Below, piece after piece: positions 1 through 10,995 of a stretch of 42,242 nucleotides of DNA; position 1 is the first letter of the stretch; each line of letters begins with the position of its first letter. This stretch comes from Campylobacterota bacterium (lineage in GTDB: Bacteria > Campylobacterota > Campylobacteria > Campylobacterales > Sulfurimonadaceae). The stretch lies in the NCBI GenBank assembly GCA_030837195.1, contig JAUPKZ010000003.1:1-42242 (forward strand), read 5' to 3'. The position numbers were made by a program, and so were the translations under genes. The notes under the pieces are model-generated. The model had not been told where the DNA came from, ran no database searches, and saw nothing but the letters and a program-made list of their open reading frames with translations.

Positions 1-252
1 TTTTCAATGATCTCAAACCCTACAAAACCTAAACCTTAGGTCTTTCCTGTTTGTGGATGGGAATTATAGAGAAATGTCTCTTAACCGGCGCTTAAAATAA
101 TGGAAAATAATGTTTTTTCTATTTGTAGAAATTACTGTCATTATAATAGACAATTATAAGTAAAAATTTAAAAAGATATAGATGAGAAAAATGAATTAAG
201 TTGCAAAAAGGTAATGAGTAGAGGGGGGGGACGGTATAGAAAACTTAGAAGA

Positions 253-612
253 CTACTTTCTTCTAAGTTCTTTAATACGAGCTGCTTTACCTGCAAGATC
301 ACGAAGATAAAACAACTTCGCTCTACGAACACGACCACGACGAATAACTTTGATTTCACTAATAGATTCGCTATAAATTGGAAAAATTCTCTCAATTCCA
401 ATACTATTTGCGCCTATTTTGCGTACAGTAATAGTTTCGCCCGTTCCTTGTCCGCGTCTTGCAATACAAACTCCCTCATAATTTTGAATACGAGTTTTGT
501 CACCCTCTTTAATATTTACTGCTAGATTTACAGTATCACCGGCACGAAAATCTGGAATGTTTTTCTCAGCTATTTGTGCTTTTTCAAAGTTTTCTATGTA
601 CTTATTTCTCAT
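253..612 (-). CDS. rplS: 50S ribosomal protein L19
   Basis: [59 protein letters not shown] is typical L19; last gene of the rpsP-rimM-trmD-rplS order. Confidence 0.97.
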   Translation of the reverse strand: MRNKYIENFEKAQIAEKNIPDFRAGDTVNLAVNIKEGDKTRIQNYEGVCIARRGQGTGETITVRKIGANSIGIERIFPIYSESISEIKVIRRGRVRRAKLFYLRDLAGKAARIKELRRK

Positions 613-1306
613 AAGATTTCCTTGTTTTGTGCTTTAAAAGCTGCTCTGGACGAAAAAATTTCGTCTTGCCTTCAGATAAAGCGAGTTTTAGTAAGCGAAT
701 TTTACTATGGTTTCCCTTTAAATATTCTGATGGAACATAATTATTTTCATAATTTTGTGGCTTAGAAAATGATGGTGCTTCCAAAAGTTCGCTCTCAAAA
801 CTCTCAATCATCAATGAATCGCTATTTCCAAGAACTCCATTAACATTTCTTGAAACAGCATCACATACTACAAGTGATGCCAATTCGCCACCGGTCAATA
901 TATAGTCTCCTATAGAAAAAACTTCATCGGCATATTTTTCAACAACTCTTTCATCAATACCTTCATATCTTCCGCTAACGAAAGCTATATGTTTCTTTTT
1001 TGCCAATCTTTTTGCATCTTTTTGGTTAAACTGCTTTGCAACTGGAGTTAGAAACACGATATGTATATCTTGATCGCTCGTTTTTAAATAATTTAATGCC
1101 TCAAATAATGGTTGCGGATTCATCACCATACCTGCTCCGCCGCCAACAGCCGCATCATCTACTTTTTTATGTCTTGAATTGCTAAAATCTCTTGGATTTA
1201 AATACCCAACTTCTATAATAGAGCTCTCTATTGCTCTTTTTAATATTGAGTCTTGAAAATATCCATCTATTAGATTCTTAAAAAGTGTAACAAATGTAAA
1301 CTTCAT
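602..1306 (-). CDS. trmD: tRNA (guanine-N1)-methyltransferase
   Basis: [43 protein letters not shown] motifs. Confidence 0.97.
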   Translation of the reverse strand: MKFTFVTLFKNLIDGYFQDSILKRAIESSIIEVGYLNPRDFSNSRHKKVDDAAVGGGAGMVMNPQPLFEALNYLKTSDQDIHIVFLTPVAKQFNQKDAKRLAKKKHIAFVSGRYEGIDERVVEKYADEVFSIGDYILTGGELASLVVCDAVSRNVNGVLGNSDSLMIESFESELLEAPSFSKPQNYENNYVPSEYLKGNHSKIRLLKLALSEGKTKFFRPEQLLKHKTRKSYEK

Positions 1307-1845
1307 TAAGATGCTTCTAAAATATCCATTGCACCGCTAGTAGTTATTATCTTTTTTTCTACATCGGTATCCAATACAAAATGTTTTTCCAAAGGAAGTA
1401 AAAAAGTTTTTGCAAAACCGCTTTTTACCAAATTCTCATCTGTTTTGATATTTAAATAATTTGTAATAGAAATTCTCTCTATTTCTTGAACAATGCCTAA
1501 TGTTTTACCATTTTCCATTACTCTACAGCCCTGAATGTCGAACCAAAAATGTTCACCCTCTTTAAGTTTACACTCTTGCCTAGTTCTCTCGATTGTAGTA
1601 TAAAGTTTCTTGTTCGTAAATTTTTTGGCATCTTCTGGGGAGGCGCAACCGGAGAGTCTGATAACTCCTTTTTCAAGGTTTACATCACTTAAAACAAGGC
1701 TCTCATTTTCATTTATGAAAAAAGAAGCACCTTTTTTAAACTGTTCCGGAAAATCACTATGTATATGAAGTTTCATATCGCCTTTTAACCCAACGGCTTT
1801 GCCTATGGTGGCGATATGAATGAGTTTATTAAATTGCTTCGACAT
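1306..1845 (-). CDS. rimM: ribosome maturation factor RimM
   Basis: IATIGKAVGLKGDMKLHIHSDFP N-terminus; position between KH protein and trmD. Confidence 0.95.
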   Translation of the reverse strand: MSKQFNKLIHIATIGKAVGLKGDMKLHIHSDFPEQFKKGASFFINENESLVLSDVNLEKGVIRLSGCASPEDAKKFTNKKLYTTIERTRQECKLKEGEHFWFDIQGCRVMENGKTLGIVQEIERISITNYLNIKTDENLVKSGFAKTFLLPLEKHFVLDTDVEKKIITTSGAMDILEAS

Positions 1846-2065
1846 TGATACGATAACTCACACCGTCTTTGGCTTTACAGCCAGATATGACTGTTTTTAT
1901 TGCACCAATCATCTTGCCCTCTTTGCCAATAAGCTTACCGATATCGGCTTGATTTGCATAGAGTAAAATCTCAGTAGTTTCATCGCCTTTTTTTACTTCT
2001 ACCCTTACATCCTCGGGATAGGATGCAATCAGCTTTGCAAACTGTGCGACAAAATCTGATATCAT
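1829..2065 (-). CDS. KH-domain RNA-binding protein (KhpA/YlqC type)
   Basis: IGKLIGKEGKMIGAIKTVI KH GxxG motif; conserved rpsP-KH-rimM order. Confidence 0.9.
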   Translation of the reverse strand: MISDFVAQFAKLIASYPEDVRVEVKKGDETTEILLYANQADIGKLIGKEGKMIGAIKTVISGCKAKDGVSYRINVEAI

Positions 2066-2066
2066 A

Positions 2067-2297
2067 TTAACGACCTGTTATTTTCTTAACGCGGTCACTC
2101 ATTGTAGCACCAACGCTCAACCAGTAATCTAATCTTTCGTTATCAACAACCGTTGCTTTTTCATTAGCCATAGGATTGTGGTATCCGATTAGCTCAATCC
2201 ATCCACCGTCTCTTCTCTTACGAGAGTCCGTTACTGCTACACGGTAAAAAGGTTTTTTCTTTTTTCCCATTCTTGTTAAACGAATAACTGTTGCCAT
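2067..2297 (-). CDS. rpsP: 30S ribosomal protein S16
   Basis: [42 protein letters not shown]; start placed at the internal Met rather than the longer track ORF (2324). Confidence 0.96.
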   Translation of the reverse strand: MATVIRLTRMGKKKKPFYRVAVTDSRKRRDGGWIELIGYHNPMANEKATVVDNERLDYWLSVGATMSDRVKKITGR

Positions 2298-2425
2298 AAT
2301 ATTGTCCTTCTCTGCGCAAGTCATATTTCAACTTGCTGTATATGTTAAATTTTTGCATTTTGAATGCAAATATATAAACTTCAAAAAGTTCATATATTTA
2401 CTCTCAAAAAGGCAAGAAACAGCTC

Positions 2426-3772
2426 CTATCTAGGAATTGCTCCTGCACCACCCATTTGACCCATCATAGCTTGCAAGTCCTTCATGCCGTTTTTGCCTGA
2501 AAATCTTTTTGCCATTTTACCGGCATTTTTAAACTGCTTTATCATACGATTAATCTCAACTTGACTAAGCCCACATCCTGCGGCAATTCTTTGCTTGCGA
2601 GAATTATTTAGAAGCTCCGGGTCTTCTCTCTCTTTCATTGTCATAGAAGAAACCATTGCTTTTATATTTTTAAGCTCTTTAGAGTTCTCCATATCAAAAT
2701 CTTTAAGCGCTTTGGACATATTACCCATTCCAGGAATCATTCCAATTAAAGATTTCATACTTCCCATTTTTTTCATACTTTCCATCTGCTCTAAAAAGTC
2801 ATTAAAATTGAAATTACCTTTTTTAATCTTGGAAGTAAGTTTTTTTGCCTGTTTTTCATCAATCATAGATGAAGTTTTCTCAGCAAGCCCTTCTATGTCT
2901 CCAAATCCCATAAGGCGATTTACAATTCGATCCGGTAGAAAAATCTCCAAATCTTCAAGCTTTTCTCCGCTTCCTATAAAACGAAGCGGTACCTGCACTT
3001 GAGACGACAATCCTAATGCAACCCCACCTTTTGAATCGCCGTCATATTTTGTAAGTATTACGCCGTCTATACCGATTTTTTCTTTAAATGTAGTCGCCGT
3101 CTTTACTGCATCTTGACCCGTTAAGGAGTCGGCTACATAAAAAATCTCATTAGGATTTGCAACTTTTTTAACTAAGTCAAGCTCATTCATAAGCTCTTCA
3201 TCAATCGCCAATCGACCTGCCGTATCGACCAAAACAACATCATAAAGACCGCTTTTTGCTTTGTTTAATGCAGCGCTTACGACTTCCACCGGATTCTTAG
3301 TGCTCTCATCCTCATAAAGTTCAACTTCTATTTTTGAAGTAATCTGACGAAGCTGCTCAACTGCCGCTAAACGCTGTAAGTCTGCCGCGACAACCAACAC
3401 TTTTTTATGTCTATTTTTGAGGTAAAGCGCCAACTTACCGGTCGTAGTTGTTTTTCCAGAACCTTGCAACCCGGTCATGAGAATAACGGTTGGAGGAGTT
3501 GAAGCAAAAATAAAACCTCTGTTTCCGCCAACCTCTAAGAGCTCATAGAGAGCCTCTCTTAGCGCTGCTAAAAACTGATCTTTACCTATGCCGTTTTTCT
3601 TTGTCTCAATTTGGACTTTAGAGATTAAATCTCTTACTACTTTATGATTTACATCCGCTTTTAAAAGAGATTTTTTTAACTCATCAAGAGCCTTTGTGAG
3701 AGCTTTATCATCATCATGAAAACGAATTTTTTTAATAGCATTTGTAAATGAATCTGTTAATATATCAAACAT
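2426..3772 (-). CDS. ffh: signal recognition particle protein Ffh
   Basis: GLQGSGKTTTTGKLA, DTAGRL, TKYDGDSKGG GTPase motifs plus Met-rich M domain. Confidence 0.97.
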   Translation of the reverse strand: MFDILTDSFTNAIKKIRFHDDDKALTKALDELKKSLLKADVNHKVVRDLISKVQIETKKNGIGKDQFLAALREALYELLEVGGNRGFIFASTPPTVILMTGLQGSGKTTTTGKLALYLKNRHKKVLVVAADLQRLAAVEQLRQITSKIEVELYEDESTKNPVEVVSAALNKAKSGLYDVVLVDTAGRLAIDEELMNELDLVKKVANPNEIFYVADSLTGQDAVKTATTFKEKIGIDGVILTKYDGDSKGGVALGLSSQVQVPLRFIGSGEKLEDLEIFLPDRIVNRLMGFGDIEGLAEKTSSMIDEKQAKKLTSKIKKGNFNFNDFLEQMESMKKMGSMKSLIGMIPGMGNMSKALKDFDMENSKELKNIKAMVSSMTMKEREDPELLNNSRKQRIAAGCGLSQVEINRMIKQFKNAGKMAKRFSGKNGMKDLQAMMGQMGGAGAIPR

Positions 3773-3857
3773 AAAGACCTCCTCTTTTAAATTAAAGCGT
3801 GTAAAAAGTTGCGAATTTTATCAAAATATTACTTTAAGTTTGCTTTAAATTTAGAAT

Positions 3858-4592
3858 CTACTCAAAGTGAATAAATGTTTTGGGTTCAGGTGCCACGAAC
3901 TCCATACCGAGAATTTTTACCTTATACGCATGAAGCATTACCCTTTTTGCTCTTCTTCCGCCATACTGTTCATCGCCTACAATCGGGTGTTCAATATATC
4001 TTAAATGTGTTCTTATCTGATGCGTTCTTCCATGATGAATAATACATTTTACTTTTGTTTTACCACCGCTTACGATATCCGGAAAAACTTCAGTTCTTGC
4101 AGGCTTGCCCTTACTCGAGACATTTGATGTAGCACGATTGTTCTTTTTCGTGGTAATAATTGGTCTATCTATATCCACGCTCTCGCTTAAAATACCTTCT
4201 ACCCATGCAATATACTCTTTATAGACTCTGTCTTTTTTAAACTCTTGTATTGCTTTTTCTCTAAATTCTTCATTTTTTACAAGCATTAAAACACCGCTTG
4301 TTTCACGGTCTAATCTATGTAAAAGTTTTGCATCCCTAAACTGCCTCTCTATCTCATCCGAATTTACATGAGCAGGCTTATCTATAACAATAATATCATC
4401 ATTTTCAAAAATCGGTTTTATTTTTTCAACTTTTTCTACCCTAAATATAGTTTTAGCATCTACATCACCTCTAGCTATCATTACTTTTTTATTTCCGACA
4501 TAAACCAAACCACGATCTATCATCGACTTTGCTTCCGAATTTGAAATGCCTTCTTGAGCGGCTAAAAGTTTATATGCTTTTTCTGTTGCCAT
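3858..4592 (-). CDS. RluA-family pseudouridine synthase
   Basis: S4-like N-terminus, LLHRLDRETSGVLMLVKN, GRTHQIRTHL motifs. Confidence 0.93.
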   Translation of the reverse strand: MATEKAYKLLAAQEGISNSEAKSMIDRGLVYVGNKKVMIARGDVDAKTIFRVEKVEKIKPIFENDDIIVIDKPAHVNSDEIERQFRDAKLLHRLDRETSGVLMLVKNEEFREKAIQEFKKDRVYKEYIAWVEGILSESVDIDRPIITTKKNNRATSNVSSKGKPARTEVFPDIVSGGKTKVKCIIHHGRTHQIRTHLRYIEHPIVGDEQYGGRRAKRVMLHAYKVKILGMEFVAPEPKTFIHFE

Positions 4593-4603
4593 AATTTATT
4601 TCC

Positions 4604-5770
4604 TTATTTTTGTATTATCCTGTCTATTACAGGTTTTAAATTAATTTGTTCATCTACCATACTTGATGGTAGCTCTCTTGCCTTAAGGAGTGCTTTATGT
4701 ATCTCATCGCTCTGCACATACTGAACATGATGAACATACTTAAAAAGCTCTTTTTGATGAAAAAAGTGTTTTCCCGTAATTATCTTACAACCAAAATAAG
4801 CCGGCTCTAGCGGATTATGGCCGCCAATATCGTCTCTAAAAGCTCCGCCTAAAATAGCTATATCACTTATTGCATAAATATTATTTAACTCGCCCATTGC
4901 ATCTACCAAAATCATATCCGACTTAAACTCTTTACTTTGCGAAAATCGGCTTATTGTTAAAGAAGAATTAGCAGCATATTTTTGCATAAGCTCATATACT
5001 TTTTCAAATCTCTCAGGGTGTCTTGGAACAATAACCAGCTTGGCATCCATTTGCTTTTTATATTCAACAAATGCCTTTAAAACAGCATCTTCTTCTCCCT
5101 CATGAGTGCTACCTGCAACTATTAGCTCTGATTCAGGCTTTTGGTAATCTTTTGTTTTAGATATTTTGCCTGCAAGTTTAATATTTCCGATAACTTCTAT
5201 ATTTTTAGCACCTAATGCAATAAAACGATTTTTATCGGCTTCACTCTGTGCATAAACTACTTCCACATTTGATAGGAGTCTTTTATAAAACCATGCAAAT
5301 TGAAGATATTTTTTAACACTTTTTTCGGAAATACGAGCATTTAAAAGTATAATTCTGGCTCTTTTTGCTCTCATAACACTAAAGAGCATATACCAAAACT
5401 CCGCCTCTAGTACTACCAAAACCCTCTCTTCTGTTGCCCAAAAAGGCAAAAACATCTCATAAGGCAGATATCTCACCTCAGCATTATATTTTTTTGCTTC
5501 AGCTTGCCCGGTATGAGTAATTGTCGTTATCTTTATATTTTCATCCGGCAATAGTTCCAAAATCGGCTTTAACGCTCTTGCTTCACCTAATGAACACACA
5601 TGAAACCATATACCGCTTTTACTTTTAAATCTTGGATTGTTAAAAAGAAAGAAACGAGAAGGGATAGATTCTTTATATTTTGGCTTAAATGAGAGAAAAA
5701 CTAAAAGTGGAAGTGCTACAATATAGAGCACTGCACTTAAAATAAAATAAAAAACTCCAAACAGGCTCAA
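4604..5770 (-). CDS. waaA: 3-deoxy-D-manno-octulosonic acid transferase
   Basis: IWFHVCSLGEARALKPIL, AGSTHEGEE, LGGAFRDDIGGHNPLEPA; the track ORF (to 5821) overlaps the upstream gene, so a TTG start at about 5770 is proposed. Confidence 0.88.
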   Translation of the reverse strand: MSLFGVFYFILSAVLYIVALPLLVFLSFKPKYKESIPSRFFLFNNPRFKSKSGIWFHVCSLGEARALKPILELLPDENIKITTITHTGQAEAKKYNAEVRYLPYEMFLPFWATEERVLVVLEAEFWYMLFSVMRAKRARIILLNARISEKSVKKYLQFAWFYKRLLSNVEVVYAQSEADKNRFIALGAKNIEVIGNIKLAGKISKTKDYQKPESELIVAGSTHEGEEDAVLKAFVEYKKQMDAKLVIVPRHPERFEKVYELMQKYAANSSLTISRFSQSKEFKSDMILVDAMGELNNIYAISDIAILGGAFRDDIGGHNPLEPAYFGCKIITGKHFFHQKELFKYVHHVQYVQSDEIHKALLKARELPSSMVDEQINLKPVIDRIIQK

Positions 5771-5772
5771 GC

Positions 5773-6486
5773 TTACGCTTCGTGTGTTTCCACATAGAGG
5801 ATACGGCCACAATGTGGGCAAGTCGTAATCTCTTCAGCTTTTATAACATCTGCATAAATTTTATCGTTTATGATCAAATGGCACCCCATACATGCTTGCT
5901 CTTCAACGCTAACAACAGTAGTATTTTTAGCCCATCTGCGAATCTTTTGGTAAAATGCAAGTCCCTTTTGATTCATATCTGAAACTAATTTCTCTTTTTT
6001 AGCAAAAACATCTTGACAAGCCATATTTATAACTTCTAGCTTTGCGTCAACCTCACTCTGCACGGAAGCTAAATTCGCATCAAGCTCGATTAGAGATTTT
6101 TTTGCAGCTTCAATCTGTTCTGTTTTTAAACCTATAACTCTTTCAAGTCTTTCAATCTCTTCATTTGCGAATGTTACCTGCTCTTTTGCTATCTCTTCTT
6201 CAAGCTGAAGCGATTTCATCTCTCTTTCTGTTTTGATCTCAGAACTTTTTCTTGAATTGTCTTCTAGTTTTTGAGAAAGTTCTTGTAGATGAAGCTCATT
6301 TTTCTTCTTTTTAATCTCTTCGTGTCTAATCTCGTTTGTAAGATTGTCTATATCGGAGTCTATGCTCTTTTTTTTAGCAAGCGCCGCTTCTAGTTTATAT
6401 TTAGCCTCTTCTATTTGAGGCTCAAATGCATCTATCTCTTTATCTATCTGCGATAACTCTATAAGCTGTTTAAGATGTAAGTTCAT
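5773..6486 (-). CDS. coiled-coil C4 zinc-ribbon protein (HP0958/FlgZ/CdsZ type)
   Basis: long N-terminal coiled coil and C-terminal CMGCH..CPHCGRILY zinc ribbon. Confidence 0.88.
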   Translation of the reverse strand: MNLHLKQLIELSQIDKEIDAFEPQIEEAKYKLEAALAKKKSIDSDIDNLTNEIRHEEIKKKKNELHLQELSQKLEDNSRKSSEIKTEREMKSLQLEEEIAKEQVTFANEEIERLERVIGLKTEQIEAAKKSLIELDANLASVQSEVDAKLEVINMACQDVFAKKEKLVSDMNQKGLAFYQKIRRWAKNTTVVSVEEQACMGCHLIINDKIYADVIKAEEITTCPHCGRILYVETHEA

Positions 6487-6522
6487 TAATCTCCTTTTGT
6501 GTTAAATAGGTGTGCCGATTGC

Positions 6523-7245
6523 TTAAATATAAGTAAAAGGATTTTTGGATGATGAAATTATAGCTTCTAAACCTAAATTTTTCAAATGTTTAAGTAAAAT
6601 CTCTGCAAAAAAATGCTCACTCTCAAAATGACCTATATCAATAAGGGACAAATTAATGCTTTTTGCTTCCATCGCATCGTGGTATTTTATATCTCCGGTT
6701 AAAAAACAATCTGCCTTTACAAATTTAATCAAAGAGCCTCCTGAGCCTGTCGTTAAAGCTGCAGTTTTTATGTATGAACTATTTTTTACACATCTTGCAT
6801 GAGGTAACGAAAAAGCTTTTGCAACTTTTTTTGCAAATACCTCAAACTCCTCTTCTACTTCTAAATATGTAACAAATACATCCTTTTCTATTATCTTATA
6901 CCCCAAAACTTGAGTTGCAACATACTCATTTAGATGAGTTTTGTCAAAATTTGTATGCATTGAAATATTTGATATATTTTTTTGTATCATTTTTCGAATA
7001 AAATTTGTCGGGTATTTGTTGAACTCTAGTTGCTTAAGTCCTCCAAAAATCAGAGGATGGTGGGTAATTAGAAGCGTATTTTCTTCCACTGAATCTATGA
7101 GAGCTTCATCAACATCTATACTTAAGACAACTTTTTTAATATCTTGGTTAAAGTCGCCTATTAAAAGTCCAGAATTATCCCACTTTTCTTGAAGTTCAAA
7201 AGGAGAGAGCTCATTTAAAAATTCATAAATTTGTGCTATTTTCAT
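6523..7245 (-). CDS. Nif3-like dinuclear metal-centre protein
   Basis: WDNSGLLIGD, LLITHHPLIFGGLK, FLTGDIKYHDAMEA, DIGHFESEH; start at MKIAQIYEFL. Confidence 0.92.
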   Translation of the reverse strand: MKIAQIYEFLNELSPFELQEKWDNSGLLIGDFNQDIKKVVLSIDVDEALIDSVEENTLLITHHPLIFGGLKQLEFNKYPTNFIRKMIQKNISNISMHTNFDKTHLNEYVATQVLGYKIIEKDVFVTYLEVEEEFEVFAKKVAKAFSLPHARCVKNSSYIKTAALTTGSGGSLIKFVKADCFLTGDIKYHDAMEAKSINLSLIDIGHFESEHFFAEILLKHLKNLGLEAIISSSKNPFTYI

Positions 7246-7825
7246 CTGTTGTTTTTGCTTCCATTTTATCAAGTTCCTCTTTAGCTTCGCTAAAATCATG
7301 GTCTATCTCAAGCGCCTTTTTGTACATCTGTTTTGCTTCTTCAAAATGTTTCATATCAACTAAGAGGTTACCGTAATTGTAGTAAGTCACTTTATTTTTA
7401 CCGTTAATTTCCAAAGATTCGTTTAAGTGCATTTTTGCTGAAGCAAACTCTCTGTTTTCTCTATATATTGAAGCGATGGCGTTGTGTATATACTCATTAT
7501 CTCTATCTATTTCAAGAGCTTGATTATAGTAGTCGAGTGCCTCTGAAGTGCTACCTTGCTTTTGCAAAATATATCCGATTTTAAAAATGGTATCTGGATT
7601 ATTTCTCTCTTTTGCATTTGCCTCGCTAAGAAGCTCCAAAGATTTTTTCAAATCACCCTCTTCATACGCCTCATCTGCTCTTTCTATCAATATTTTTGGA
7701 TCAAAAGAGGATGAATACTCGGGTGTGTCTTTTGTCTCTAAATCCTTAAGTGTCTGAATATGCTGATAAATTCTAAAAGCAAAAAATGCGGAAGCCGCGA
7801 ACATCAATATCTGAAATAGTGTCAT
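7223..7825 (-). CDS. TPR-repeat protein with N-terminal membrane anchor
   Basis: hydrophobic N-terminus plus several TPR units (e.g. SEALDYYNQALEIDRDNEYIHNAIASIYRE). Confidence 0.85.
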   Translation of the reverse strand: MTLFQILMFAASAFFAFRIYQHIQTLKDLETKDTPEYSSSFDPKILIERADEAYEEGDLKKSLELLSEANAKERNNPDTIFKIGYILQKQGSTSEALDYYNQALEIDRDNEYIHNAIASIYRENREFASAKMHLNESLEINGKNKVTYYNYGNLLVDMKHFEEAKQMYKKALEIDHDFSEAKEELDKMEAKTTDENSTNL

Positions 7826-7826
7826 T

Positions 7827-8681
7827 TTATATACCTCGTAATAAATTTGTATTCATTAATTCTATAAAGTGTATGGGGTCAACCTGCTCTCCCGCAACCC
7901 TAAAGCCAAAGTGCAAATGCGGACCGGTTACTCTGCCGCTCTCGCCGGATAGCCCTATAACTTCTGCCTTTTTTACAAATGAGCCCTCCTCTACATCTAT
8001 CTTGCTCATATGAAAATAAGTTGAGTATATGCCTTGCCCATGGTCTATGATAACAGAGCCGCCGGCATAAAATCTATCTTTTGCCAAAACTACTACTCCA
8101 TCATTACATGCAAAAAGCTTTGTCCCCACTTCTGCTCTAAAATCAGTACCGCCATGATAGCTCTTTAGCGTGTCGTTATAAACTCTTGCTTTTCCAAAAG
8201 CGCTTGTTACCGTACTATCAATAGGTAAAATAAACTGCGAATCAATATATAGCTTATCATTTATAGTGTTATAAATTTTAGTAGCCTCTTCTTGCTCTTT
8301 TGAAGCCCTTTTTTTATCATTTATATTTAAAACAATTTTTGAATTATCTACTTTAAGTATCTCTTTTTGGTAACTACCGCTCTCTACATTAAAAAAAAGA
8401 GGCTCTTTTTCACCTTTTTGACTCAAAATTTCTATTTTTTTCTCATGCGGCTTCTCGTAATAGCTAATCGGTAAAAGTGCATAAGCTTTGCTATTATCCA
8501 AGGGATGCGTAAAAATTTTATACTCTTTTTTATCAGATAAAATAGCTTTATACTCTGCTGCATCAATATTTTTAATCTCAATAAGCAAAGTTTTGCCATT
8601 TTCTACATTTTTTGCAGAAAAAGAGACTTCAACACAAAAAAGCAAAGAGTATAAAGAGAATATAAAAAGCAAAAATTTCAC
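7827..8681 (-). CDS. M23-family metallopeptidase (secreted)
   Basis: signal-like N-terminus; [27 protein letters not shown] LytM motifs. Confidence 0.92.
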   Translation of the reverse strand: MKFLLFIFSLYSLLFCVEVSFSAKNVENGKTLLIEIKNIDAAEYKAILSDKKEYKIFTHPLDNSKAYALLPISYYEKPHEKKIEILSQKGEKEPLFFNVESGSYQKEILKVDNSKIVLNINDKKRASKEQEEATKIYNTINDKLYIDSQFILPIDSTVTSAFGKARVYNDTLKSYHGGTDFRAEVGTKLFACNDGVVVLAKDRFYAGGSVIIDHGQGIYSTYFHMSKIDVEEGSFVKKAEVIGLSGESGRVTGPHLHFGFRVAGEQVDPIHFIELMNTNLLRGI

Positions 8682-9133
8682 TCGCGATCCTTTATGGCTC
8701 TCTCAATATCTCTTTTCATATCTTTTTGTTTTAAATCCTCTCTCTTGTCGTGAAGCTGTTTACCTTTTGCTATGGCAATTTCAACTTTTACAATATTTTT
8801 TTCATTAAAATATATCTGCAGCGGCACTACCGTATAGCCATTTTTCTCGACGGCTTTTATCATTTTTGCTATCTGTTTTTTATGCAAAAGCAACTTTCTG
8901 CTGCCTCTCTCCTCATGCGCATAAAAGTGATGTGTAGTTTCAAGCCTTCCTATGTGTGCGTTAAACAAAAAAGCTTCTTTATTTACAAAGCGAATAAAAC
9001 TATCTTTTAAATTTACCCGCCCCTCTCTAAGCCCTTTTACTTCACTCCCCTTTAGAACAATCCCTGCTTCAAATTTTTCTTCTAAAAAATAGTCAAAATA
9101 GGCTTTTTTGTTTTTTGCGATTGCTTCACCCAT
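8678..9133 (-). CDS. smpB: SsrA-binding protein SmpB
   Basis: [39 protein letters not shown]. Confidence 0.97.
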   Translation of the reverse strand: MGEAIAKNKKAYFDYFLEEKFEAGIVLKGSEVKGLREGRVNLKDSFIRFVNKEAFLFNAHIGRLETTHHFYAHEERGSRKLLLHKKQIAKMIKAVEKNGYTVVPLQIYFNEKNIVKVEIAIAKGKQLHDKREDLKQKDMKRDIERAIKDRE

Positions 9134-9137
9134 TAAA

Positions 9138-9938
9138 TTATTCTATCCTCTCTTTAACTCTAAAAAAACTGCTTCCGCTTCCACTAAAAAAATAGCCTTC
9201 TCTATAATAATTTTTTAACTCTTTATATTCAGCCAGTGCTGCCCTAAAAAGATCATTTGCTTCATCTGCCTTCATAGTTTTAAGTATATCCGATGAACTT
9301 CTTTTTTTTAACTTCTCTGCTTCAAACGCATCTATGGGGCTATAAAAATTATCTCTATATGATTTGTAAACTCTTGGGGTGCTTATTTCCAACTTTGGCG
9401 TAAATATATCAAAACAGAGCAAATCTTCATTAAACTCTTCAACGATTTCACCTATACCGCTTACATTTGCGCTGTTGTATCCATAAACAAAAAACGGCAC
9501 ATCCGCACCCACCTTTTCTCCAACAAATGCAAGCTCGTTTAAACTATGCCCGAGTTGCAATACTTCGTTACACATCTTTAAAAAAGTTGCGGCATCACTG
9601 CTTCCTCCGCCGAGTCCTGCAAAGGAGGGAATATTTTTTTCAACATTTATGGCATACTTTTTCATAAGGTTTTTTAGTGAAGCTGCTTTATGCTCATCAA
9701 GCGAGGCTAAAAGAGCTACATATGCCTTATATATAGTATTTTGCTCTACAGAACAAGAAAAAGTACCGTAAATTTCAAATTTATCTTCATTTTTATCATC
9801 TTTTTTCGGCACAAAACTAAGCTCGTCGTAAAGAGTAGAAACAAGCATAAACCTTGAAACTATCTCATGGTAAGTATCTCTTTTTCCTGTTATTTTTAAA
9901 AAGATATTTACTTTCGCATATGCCTTATAAAGCTTCAT
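9138..9938 (-). CDS. ispE: 4-diphosphocytidyl-2-C-methyl-D-erythritol kinase
   Basis: [39 protein letters not shown]. Confidence 0.95.
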   Translation of the reverse strand: MKLYKAYAKVNIFLKITGKRDTYHEIVSRFMLVSTLYDELSFVPKKDDKNEDKFEIYGTFSCSVEQNTIYKAYVALLASLDEHKAASLKNLMKKYAINVEKNIPSFAGLGGGSSDAATFLKMCNEVLQLGHSLNELAFVGEKVGADVPFFVYGYNSANVSGIGEIVEEFNEDLLCFDIFTPKLEISTPRVYKSYRDNFYSPIDAFEAEKLKKRSSSDILKTMKADEANDLFRAALAEYKELKNYYREGYFFSGSGSSFFRVKERIE

Positions 9939-9949
9939 AAAAATATCTC

Positions 9950-10180
9950 TTATTTTTTTAAAATAGCACTTAAGAGATTTAACTCATCTATTTTTATCTC
10001 TTTAGATGCTGCAATATTTGCATCTTTTATCTCTTCTAGTAGTTCACTTCTAACTATGGAAATACTCTTTGGAGCTTCAATACCGAGCTTTACTGCTCCC
10101 TTGTCTATAGATATAATTTTGATTTTTATATCATCTCCGATTGCAATTGACTCTTCCAGCTTTCTTGATAATACTAACAT
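9950..10180 (-). CDS. csrA: carbon storage regulator CsrA
   Basis: MLVLSRKLEESIAIGDDIKIKIISIDKGAVKLGIEAPKSISIVRSEL. Confidence 0.97.
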   Translation of the reverse strand: MLVLSRKLEESIAIGDDIKIKIISIDKGAVKLGIEAPKSISIVRSELLEEIKDANIAASKEIKIDELNLLSAILKK

Positions 10181-10995
10181 TCAATCCTACCTAATTCATA
10201 ATTTACTTCTGCATCCGTTATATTTATGATGGATATAAAATTTCCGCTATCCAACCAGTAACAGCCGCTTTTTTTTATCTCTAAATCATCTAAAGCAAGA
10301 ACTCTTCCATATTTTAAGTTATCATTTGCTCCGTGATAAAAATTTTGCTCTATTTTAAGGCACTTTTTTATATCCAATGCTTCTTCGCCATTATAGCTAA
10401 ACTCTCCCTCATTTAGCCTCTCAAGTGCACTAAGAGACCCATTTTCTATGCCAAGCCTATTAGCTATAATAGCTCCGAGAGAGCGAATATATGTACCCTC
10501 AGAAACACTTGCTTCAAAAGTAACAAAAGGGTGAGAATAATTTATCAGCTTTGTTTCATATATAAAAGAGTTGATTTTATTTAACTTTACCTCTTTTCCT
10601 GCACGAGCCAAATCATACGCTCTTTGCCCGTTTATCTGCTTTGCACTAAAAATCGGCGGCTCATACTCAAGCTCACCCTCTATGGATTTTAAAACATCTT
10701 CTATTGTCTTACTCTCCAACTCTTTTATCAAAGACACACTATCTACCATTTCTATATCCAAGCTATCGCTCTTTGCTCCTAGCCATAAAGTAGCTCTGTA
10801 CCTTTTAGGAGTTTTTTTTAAAAAACGAAAAAGTTTTGTATAGCTCCCGATTCCAATGATTAAAACACCCTTTGCAAAGGGGTCAAGCGTCCCCGAAAAG
10901 CCGGCCTTTTTTACTCCGTATTTTCTCTTTAACTGTGACAAAAAGAGATTTGAGCCTATTCCTGATGGCTTGTATGCTACAAAGAGCCTATTCAT
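10174..10995 (-). CDS. truB: tRNA pseudouridine(55) synthase
   Basis: AYKPSGIGSN..GFSGTLDPFAKGVLIIGIG, TYIRSL. Confidence 0.95.
   Translation of the reverse strand: MNRLFVAYKPSGIGSNLFLSQLKRKYGVKKAGFSGTLDPFAKGVLIIGIGSYTKLFRFLKKTPKRYRATLWLGAKSDSLDIEMVDSVSLIKELESKTIEDVLKSIEGELEYEPPIFSAKQINGQRAYDLARAGKEVKLNKINSFIYETKLINYSHPFVTFEASVSEGTYIRSLGAIIANRLGIENGSLSALERLNEGEFSYNGEEALDIKKCLKIEQNFYHGANDNLKYGRVLALDDLEIKKSGCYWLDSGNFISIINITDAEVNYELGRIEC

Noticed and set aside
2340-2400. Hairpins between rpsP and ffh as a possible SRP 4.5S RNA
   Set aside because: Short AT-rich stems only (TTTGCATT-TTG-AATGCAAA and a 12-bp AT stem); no 4.5S conserved GGAAGGAAGCA-type core.
2595-3002. 135-aa plus-strand ORF inside ffh
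   Set aside because: Antisense shadow of ffh; Ser/Phe/Ile-rich translation typical of reversed AT-rich coding sequence.
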